From the NCBI GenBank assembly GCA_965657945.1, contig CBFHPW010000038.1:1-11704 (forward strand): 11,704 bases of DNA, in the 5' to 3' direction. The DNA is from CAJJDF01 sp965657945 (GTDB lineage Bacteria > Bacteroidota > Bacteroidia > Flavobacteriales_D > CAJJDF01). This document shows positions 7,106 through 11,704 of this stretch, in pieces (the stretch's first letter is position 1; every line of letters begins with the position of its first letter). Under the pieces are notes generated by a model. It was not told the origin of the DNA. It ran no database searches and saw nothing but the letters and a program-made list of their open reading frames with translations. The translations under genes were made by a program, and so were the position numbers.

Positions 7106-8409
7106 AAACAACGGCCAAAATAATTATCATACTCTCTATTTCGGTATTAGTTGGGCTTATTTTTACGCAATTCTTTATTGTAAAAAATTCTCTGGAAATT
7201 GAGCATGAAAACAGAGAAATAGTCGAAGAAATTAAACAGTTGGAATACAAAAATTTCCACACAGAAGTGACTCTTGCTTTAACCAAAGTGAGAGATAAAT
7301 TAATTTCTATTAATAAAGAAAAATCGAACATTTACTTAGATCCAGTAAAACAGATTCAACCGAATTATTTTGTAGTGAGTTTTTACGACACGATTCCAAA
7401 GGATTTTTTAAAACAATTGATTGAAGAAGAATTTTTAAGTTTTTACATTGATAATTCTTACCAAATTGGAATTTATGATTGCTTTACAGATTCAATTATT
7501 TTTGACGAATTTACAACCGGAAATACCAATAAGTTTCCATTAAAATGGGAACATGATGGGTATTACTTTGGAGTTTATTTTTCGGATTTAAGAAAAGAAG
7601 AACCCATCAAAAAATCATCATTACCTTACATGTTAATGTTAGCAACATTTGTTATTCTCATAGCCGGTTTATTTAGTTTTTATTTGGCTAATGGAATTTT
7701 GAAACAAAAGAAAATTTCGAAAATTACCTACGACTTTATCAATAACATGACCCACGAGTTAAAAACTCCAATTTCCACAATTTCCTTGTCTACAGATGTT
7801 TTACTCAACTCGGAGGAGACAACTAAGAATGAAAGACTAGGAAGGTATTTATCGATTATAAAAACCGAAAATAAGAGATTAGAAAATCAAGTTGAAAGAG
7901 TACTTCAAATCGCTAAACTTGATCGAGATGTGATTAAACTAAAATTTGAAAAAATAGACATTCATGAAGTGATTCATACTTGTATCAATACCTTTAGTGT
8001 TCCAGTCCAAGATCGTAATGGACAGATAATTTCGCATCTTAACGCATCAAAAACGCATATTGAAGGAGATATAATTCACATTACCAATATTATTTATAAC
8101 TTGTTTGATAATGCAAATAAGTATTCACCTAATAAACCGAAAATAACGATTACAACAATGAATACATTATCCGAAATAGAATTAAGAATAACGGACAATG
8201 GAATTGGAATAAAAAAAGAGGATACAAAACAAATTTTTGAAAAATTCTATCGAGTTTCTACAGGAGATGTACACAACGTAAAAGGTTTTGGATTAGGTCT
8301 TTACTATGTAAAACAAATGATGGAAAAGCATGGTGGAGAAATAGAAATTGAGAGTAAAATAGGAAAAGGAAGCACATTTATTTTAATCTTTCCGGTATCA
8401 AAAAATTAG
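7102..8409 (+). CDS. Sensor histidine kinase, RprX-like, without visible HAMP domain
   Basis: A 435-residue membrane kinase. TM1 spans about 6-27, a periplasmic sensor region of about 145 residues follows (28-172), then TM2 (174-198). The HisKA helix begins almost directly after TM2, with NMTHELKTP giving phospho-acceptor H218; I see no HAMP linker. The HATPase_c domain has all boxes: N box NLFDNANKYS (333-342), G1 TDNGIGI (364-370), F box FEKFYR (379-384) and G2 GFGLGL (395-400). It should autophosphorylate and pass phosphate to the regulator encoded 8 bp downstream. Layout and HisKA sequence resemble RprX, partner of RprY in Bacteroides, but the shorter length makes the name tentative. The sensor region has no recognised fold and contains a single cysteine (C127). 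Its start lies within the end of the MORN gene. Confidence 0.92.
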   Translation: MKTTAKIIIILSISVLVGLIFTQFFIVKNSLEIEHENREIVEEIKQLEYKNFHTEVTLALTKVRDKLISINKEKSNIYLDPVKQIQPNYFVVSFYDTIPKDFLKQLIEEEFLSFYIDNSYQIGIYDCFTDSIIFDEFTTGNTNKFPLKWEHDGYYFGVYFSDLRKEEPIKKSSLPYMLMLATFVILIAGLFSFYLANGILKQKKISKITYDFINNMTHELKTPISTISLSTDVLLNSEETTKNERLGRYLSIIKTENKRLENQVERVLQIAKLDRDVIKLKFEKIDIHEVIHTCINTFSVPVQDRNGQIISHLNASKTHIEGDIIHITNIIYNLFDNANKYSPNKPKITITTMNTLSEIELRITDNGIGIKKEDTKQIFEKFYRVSTGDVHNVKGFGLGLYYVKQMMEKHGGEIEIESKIGKGSTFILIFPVSKN

Positions 8410-8417
8410 AGTAAAAA

Positions 8418-9116
8418 ATGGAAAAAAGAAATATATTATTGGTTGAGGATGATTTTAATTTAGGAATTGTTGTACAAGATTTTTTGAATTTAGAAGGATA
8501 TACAGTTCACTTATGTAGAGATGGAAAAGAAGGATTACAAAAATTTAATAAGAACAAATACGATGCATGTTTGTTGGATGTAATGCTTCCTGAAAAAGAT
8601 GGGTACGAAATAGCCGAAGATATAAGAAAAGTAGACAAGGAGATTCCTATTATTTTTCTTACTGCAAAATCCAATCCCGAAGATAAAGTGAAAGGGTTCA
8701 AAGCTGGAGGAGACGATTACATCACAAAACCCTTTAATAGAGAAGAATTCTTGTTAAGGATAAAAGCTATTTTAAGAAGAGCAAATAACGAAATAGATGA
8801 GGATGAAAACGAAGGAATAATTGCTTTAGGAAGTTATGAACTAGATTTTCAAAATTTAAAACTGAACCACAAAGAAGAGGATAAAAAATTAACAAAAAGA
8901 GAAACAGCAATTCTTAAATTACTTTCTGAGAATAGAAACAGAGTAATAGAAAGAAGTTTAGTTTTAAATTTAATTTGGGGAGACGACAATTACTTTAATG
9001 GTCGTAGTTTGGATGTGTTTATTACAAAACTAAGAAAATACTTAAAGCATGACGAAGGAATTCAAATAAACAATATTCACGGAGTAGGGTTTAAGTTAGA
9101 ATTAAAAGAAAAATAA
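8418..9116 (+). CDS. rprY: OmpR-family response regulator, RprY-like
   Basis: A 232-residue cytoplasmic regulator. The receiver domain (about 4-122) has acidic residues E10, D11 and D12, phospho-acceptor D54 (CLLDVMLPEKDG), T82 (LTAK) and K104 (YITKPF). The winged-helix DNA-binding domain spans about 135-229, with recognition helix residues near 196-210 (RSLDVFITKLRKYL). The stretch IWGDDNYFNGRSLDVFITKL is very like RprY of Bacteroides, which I take as the basis for the symbol; the match is from memory and not from a search. It should dimerise after phosphorylation by the upstream kinase and bind direct repeats about 10-11 bp apart. A candidate site is the TCTTAACA pair at 5295-5312 upstream of its own operon. 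Known RprY proteins are linked to envelope or oxidative stress responses and sometimes to outer membrane protein expression; whether that holds here is not shown. Confidence 0.9.
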   Translation: MEKRNILLVEDDFNLGIVVQDFLNLEGYTVHLCRDGKEGLQKFNKNKYDACLLDVMLPEKDGYEIAEDIRKVDKEIPIIFLTAKSNPEDKVKGFKAGGDDYITKPFNREEFLLRIKAILRRANNEIDEDENEGIIALGSYELDFQNLKLNHKEEDKKLTKRETAILKLLSENRNRVIERSLVLNLIWGDDNYFNGRSLDVFITKLRKYLKHDEGIQINNIHGVGFKLELKEK

Positions 9117-9118
9117 AA

Positions 9119-9126
9119 TATATTTG
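9119..9126 (+). promoter_or_regulatory. Candidate -7 box for the TerB-like gene
   Basis: TATATTTG fits TAnnTTTG exactly and lies just after the regulator's TAA (9114-9116). The -33 region has only GTTA around 9095-9098 about 20 bp upstream, so the upstream element is imperfect. Start of transcription would be near 9133, about 20 nt before ATG 9153. Read-through from the regulator gene is equally possible, because no terminator separates them. Confidence 0.4.
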
Positions 9127-9152
9127 TAAAAAATTTAAAAACAAGAATACAC

Positions 9153-9575
9153 ATGTCAATATCAGATGCATTTCAAGGAGGTCAACAAACAAGAAACCAC
9201 TCACACCTGGAAAACTTGGTTGAGGTAGCTCTTACAGACGGACAAATAGTAGCAGAGGAAAGAGAATTACTAGAAAAATTCGCTAAAAGACTAAGCGTTT
9301 CGAATGATGAATTAGACACCATCATCAAAAACATAGGGAAGCATGCAATTAACCCACCAACAAACAGAGAAGACCGTTACAAGAGGTTTTACAGATTGAT
9401 TCAGATGATGTTAGCTGATGGTATAATTGGAGAAAAACAAGATAAATTAATTCACAGGTTTGCGATTGGGTTAGGATATTCAGAAGAAAGAACAGAAGAA
9501 ATTTATTCCCAAACAATTGAGTTTATTAAGAATGAGGTGGATTTTGAAGACGCTTTCGAGAAAATAACTCACTAA
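9153..9575 (+). CDS. TerB-like (DjlA-type helical) cytoplasmic protein
   Basis: A 140-residue soluble, charged, helix-rich protein without signal or membrane segment. It contains two tandem copies of the TerB motif: LVEVALTDGQIVAEERELL (22-40) and LIQMMLADGIIGEKQDKLI (82-100). In each, an Asp-Gly (D29-G30, D89-G90) is followed by an acidic residue five or six positions later (E35/E36, E94), which in TerB forms a metal-binding site. TerB-like domains occur alone or in DnaJ-type proteins and are associated with envelope stress and membrane-bound complexes in various bacteria. There are no other ter genes (terC, terD, terZ) here, so tellurite resistance is not implied. It follows the response regulator by 36 bp and ends in a strong terminator, so it may belong to the same stress unit. 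Family call is fairly secure; function is unknown. Confidence 0.8.
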   Translation: MSISDAFQGGQQTRNHSHLENLVEVALTDGQIVAEERELLEKFAKRLSVSNDELDTIIKNIGKHAINPPTNREDRYKRFYRLIQMMLADGIIGEKQDKLIHRFAIGLGYSEERTEEIYSQTIEFIKNEVDFEDAFEKITH

Positions 9576-9594
9576 AAAAACACCTACTAATCAT

Positions 9595-9631
9595 AAAAAA
9601 AGGGCGGAAACTGATGTTTCCGCCCTTTTTT
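9595..9631. terminator. Bidirectional intrinsic terminator between converging genes
   Basis: A perfect 10-bp inverted repeat (GGGCGGAAAC at 9602-9611, GTTTCCGCCC at 9616-9625) encloses the loop TGAT and is flanked by A7 and T6. The hairpin can extend into the A/T tails and works on both strands. It lies 19 bp after the TerB-like gene stop (plus) and 19 bp after the M28 gene stop (minus). Confidence 0.93.
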
Positions 9632-9650
9632 GGTTTTATCCTTTTTTTGG

Positions 9651-10883
9651 TTAAAAAGTAACATCCATTTCTAGTTGTTCATTTTCTCTCAAAACAACTA
9701 CCTTGTGCGTACTTTCTTTCTCAAATTTGCTCAGGCAGTTCATGTAATCTTTCATAGATTTCACCTCAAATTCACCCATTTTTACAACAATATCTCCTTT
9801 TATTATTCCTGCTTTGGATGCTGGTCGGTCTTCTTTTACTCCATCAATCCTCATTCCGTTTCCATCAAAAAGATAATCAGGAATTACTCCCAAGGTTACT
9901 TTAAATGCTCTGGCTTTCTCCGATTTTTCTTTTGTTTTGGTAAAAGGAATGGCGTCATATGTATTCAAACTCACAATCACTTTTTCGATGTAATTGGCTA
10001 CTTTTTCAATTCCTTCAAAATTGATAAACTCAGTATCGTCAGTTGGTTTATGATAATCCTTGTGCTGACCAGTAAAGAAATGCAACACCGGTACATCTTC
10101 TAAATAAAAAGAAGTGTGATCGGATGGTCCAACTCCCGAAGAATCAAATTTTGATTGAAAACCAAACGTGTTACAAGAATCTAAAATGGGTTTGAATAGA
10201 GGAGAAGTTCCAATTCCATAAATCGCCAAACGATTATTGGTATCCAATCTTCCTACCATATCCATGTTTATCATATAGGCTATTTCGGTGGTTGGAACCG
10301 TGGCATTTTTTACAAAATAATTCGAGCCCCAAAGCCCCTTTTCCTCACCTGTAAACGCTATGAATAAAACATTCGTATTCAGTTTTTTTCCTTTCAATTT
10401 TTTGGCTAATCCGAGCATAGCAGAAACCCCACTCGCATTGTCATCTGCCCCGTTGTGAATTTGTCCTGCGCTATCGGCCAAAGAACCCTCTTCTCCATAA
10501 CCTAAATGATCGTAATGAGCTCCAATTACAATTGTTTTTTCGGCTCCATTATCAATAAATCCTAGTACATTTCGCCCTTCAATTGTTTCGCCCGTTCCGG
10601 CAGTATCATGAGGATGAGCTTTCATGTTTCGGGTAAATAATTGAAAATAACTGTCGTCATTTCCTTTTGGGGCCAACCCATTTTCTTTCATTCTTTTAGC
10701 AATGTAATCAGCTGCAATTAATTCCCCTTTTGTACCAACTTCCCGCCCTTCGAGCGAATCGTGTGCTAAGTAAGTTACATCTGCTGTATAGTCAGCAATA
10801 AGTGAAATCGATTTATTTTCCTGATTTTGTGTGCCGCAAGCAAATAACAAGAGGCAAGCGAATGAAGTAATTGTGAATTTCAT
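9651..10883 (-). CDS. M28-family zinc metallopeptidase lipoprotein with C-terminal PDZ domain
   Basis: A 410-residue protein with a lipoprotein signal peptide (MKFTITSFACLLLFAC); C16 in LFAC is the likely lipidated residue. The M28 core contains the expected residues: GAHYDHLG (H123, D125), NGADDNASG (D147), TGEEKGLWGS (E180/E181), NMDMVGR (D208) and HKDYHKPTDD (H278). Residues about 325-408 form a PDZ domain (LGVIPDYLFDGNGMRIDGV, then PASKAGIIKGDIVVKMG), which usually holds peptide termini or partner proteins. The arrangement M28-PDZ is common in Bacteroidota and suggests an envelope-anchored peptidase with a substrate-recruiting domain. It differs from the M28 protein at 2981-4510, which has a PA-like insert instead of PDZ. 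The gene is alone on its strand: the divergent PD40 gene starts 142 bp away and it ends at the shared terminator. Active-site residues are complete, so activity is expected; substrate unknown. Confidence 0.93.
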   Translation of the reverse strand: MKFTITSFACLLLFACGTQNQENKSISLIADYTADVTYLAHDSLEGREVGTKGELIAADYIAKRMKENGLAPKGNDDSYFQLFTRNMKAHPHDTAGTGETIEGRNVLGFIDNGAEKTIVIGAHYDHLGYGEEGSLADSAGQIHNGADDNASGVSAMLGLAKKLKGKKLNTNVLFIAFTGEEKGLWGSNYFVKNATVPTTEIAYMINMDMVGRLDTNNRLAIYGIGTSPLFKPILDSCNTFGFQSKFDSSGVGPSDHTSFYLEDVPVLHFFTGQHKDYHKPTDDTEFINFEGIEKVANYIEKVIVSLNTYDAIPFTKTKEKSEKARAFKVTLGVIPDYLFDGNGMRIDGVKEDRPASKAGIIKGDIVVKMGEFEVKSMKDYMNCLSKFEKESTHKVVVLRENEQLEMDVTF

Positions 10884-10933
10884 TGTATGTTAATTTGTAG
10901 GATTTAAAAAAAGAGCTAAAACTCTTTCGTGAG

Positions 10934-10941
10934 CAAAGATA
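10934..10941 (-). promoter_or_regulatory. Candidate -7 box for the M28-PDZ gene
   Basis: On the minus strand this reads TATCTTTG, an exact TAnnTTTG match, about 50 nt before ATG 10883. I find no TTG at the expected -33 distance, so support rests on the -7 box and position alone. Confidence 0.35.
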
Positions 10942-10980
10942 CAATTTCCTCTTCATCCTTTTTTATGATATTCGTTATGT

Positions 10981-11008
10981 TTTGATTCAATGAGAACCCT
11001 TATTTTTG
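10981..11008 (+). promoter_or_regulatory. Candidate promoter for the PD40 lipoprotein gene
   Basis: TTTG at 10981-10984 and TATTTTTG at 11001-11008 fit the -33 and -7 elements of Bacteroidota promoters, with a 16-bp spacer that is slightly short. The -7 box ends 17 bp before ATG 11026. This is the most complete promoter-like pair in the window. Confidence 0.5.
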
Positions 11009-11025
11009 ACCAAAATATTATCACA

Positions 11026-11704
11026 ATGAAAAAACAGTTAGCACTTTTATTTATCCCATTAGCAATGAGCTGTGGAGGCAACAAAGAAAAAGGAGATTCC
11101 TACTCTGGAGAAACGGAGAAATGGGAAGAACCAAAAGAAGAAGTTCATTTGGCAAACATTAAGCAACTGACATTTGGTGGAGACAATGCTGAAGCATATT
11201 GGAGTTTTGATAATAAAAGCCTTGTTTTTCAGGCAAAAAACCCAAAATGGGGAGCAGAGTGCGATCAAATATACGTAATGCCAATTGGCCAAGACTTGAG
11301 TGACGGAACCATTCCGCAATTGGTTAGCACAGGATTGGGCAGAACGACTTGTAGCTACTTCATGCCTGGAGACTCTACGATTATTTTTGCCTCCACCCAT
11401 TTAGCAGATTCGGCTTGTCCGCCAGAACCACCAAGAGGAGACAAATACGTGTGGCCAATCTACAGCAGTTTCGATATTTTTGTAGCAGATTTAGAAGGAA
11501 ACCAGAAAAAACAACTCACGTTTAGAGACGGATACGATGCAGAAGCTACTATTTCGCCCAAGGGAGACTTAATTGTTTTTACTTCTGATCGTTCAGGAGA
11601 TTTGGAATTGTACACCATGAATATTGACGGAACCGACATCAAACAGGTAACAACCGAATTGGGTTATGATGGCGGAGCTTTCTTTTCGCCAGACGGTACA
11701 AAAT
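11026..11704 (+). CDS. TolB/PD40 beta-propeller lipoprotein, C-terminus beyond window
   Basis: The frame is open for 226 codons from ATG 11026 to the window edge, so the protein is incomplete. The N-terminus is a lipoprotein-like signal (MKKQLALLFIPLAMSCGG, C16 the likely lipid anchor), followed by a low-complexity charged linker (about 18-42). From residue 43 there are PD40/TolB-type propeller blades: KQLTFGGDNAEAYWSFDNKSL (45-65), YFMPGDSTIIFAS (111-123), TISPKGDLIVFTSDRSG (175-191) with LYTMNIDGTDIKQVT (195-209), and FFSPDGTK (219-226) at the edge. Three cysteines (C79, C109, C131) in the first blades could form a disulfide, as the protein is predicted to be exported. PD40 propellers bind proteins or peptides; in Bacteroidota they occur alone or fused to peptidase domains, and the missing C-terminus decides which. 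Its divergent neighbour is an M28 peptidase lipoprotein, so a peptide-related role is possible but inferred. Confidence 0.85.
   Translation, partial: MKKQLALLFIPLAMSCGGNKEKGDSYSGETEKWEEPKEEVHLANIKQLTFGGDNAEAYWSFDNKSLVFQAKNPKWGAECDQIYVMPIGQDLSDGTIPQLVSTGLGRTTCSYFMPGDSTIIFASTHLADSACPPEPPRGDKYVWPIYSSFDIFVADLEGNQKKQLTFRDGYDAEATISPKGDLIVFTSDRSGDLELYTMNIDGTDIKQVTTELGYDGGAFFSPDGTK

Noticed and set aside
9153..9575. Tellurite resistance determinant
   Set aside because: Only the TerB-like fold is present; no terC, terD, terE or terZ genes are nearby.
9624..9650. Direct repeat of CCTTTTTTGG after the terminator
   Set aside because: Two copies of a mostly poly-T string beside a terminator tail; low complexity explains it.
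9675..10103. Plus-strand 142-codon reading frame
   Set aside because: It is antisense to the PDZ part of the M28 gene, is Phe- and His-rich and resembles no protein.
10910..10927. Small hairpin plus T-run in the M28-PDZ leader, possibly an attenuator
   Set aside because: On the minus strand AAAGAG pairs with CTCTTT around a 6-nt loop, then T's follow, but a 6-bp stem with two G-C pairs is too weak to claim as a terminator.
11059..11400. Minus-strand reading frame of 113 codons
   Set aside because: It lies opposite the PD40 lipoprotein gene, has no recognisable domain and an implausible Cys- and Phe-rich composition.

Overview
The window looks like chromosomal DNA from a member of the Bacteroidota, most likely a Flavobacteriales-type marine or freshwater bacterium. 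The evidence is AT-rich DNA, starts without clear Shine-Dalgarno sequences, promoter-like TAnnTTTG elements (the Bacteroidota -7 box), many exported proteins and lipoproteins, and families typical of the phylum: MORN_2/YwqK repeat proteins, an RprY-like regulator, M28 lipoproteins, CotH proteins and PD40 lipoproteins. I see no phage, transposon, CRISPR, tRNA or rRNA.

Region 1 (1-4942, minus strand) is a compact operon read right to left: rpiB, an M28 peptidase lipoprotein with a PA-like insert, a multi-pass GT39-type glycosyltransferase, and an exported CotH-family protein. The CotH gene has no stop inside the window and runs off the left edge. Junctions are 9 bp, 2 bp and a 4-bp start/stop overlap, so the genes are probably co-transcribed and the last pair translationally coupled.

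Region 2 (4943-5563) is a 621-bp gene-free divergent spacer of about 19% G+C. It contains three exact copies of the octamer TCTTAACA, two of them 10 bp apart, a second 13-mer repeated 150 bp apart, and one DnaA-box-like site. It is the least explained DNA here and could be an operator region or, less likely, an origin.

Region 3 (5564-9575, plus strand) is an apparent operon: an exported MORN-repeat protein, a two-TM histidine kinase without a visible HAMP domain, an RprY-like OmpR-family response regulator, then a TerB-like cytoplasmic protein that may have its own promoter. The MORN and kinase genes overlap by 4 bp, which suggests the repeat protein works with the sensor. A strong symmetrical terminator (9595-9631) ends this unit and serves the converging gene.

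Region 4 (9651-11704) holds a second M28 peptidase lipoprotein with a C-terminal PDZ domain (minus strand) and, divergent from it, the N-terminal part of a TolB/PD40 beta-propeller lipoprotein that runs off the right edge.

Taken together the window is about envelope biology: secreted peptidases, a glycosyltransferase coupled to a possible secretory protein kinase, and a membrane-sensing two-component system with an exported partner. The most interesting leads are the GT39-CotH coupling, the MORN-kinase-regulator module, and the repeat-bearing spacer between the two operons.
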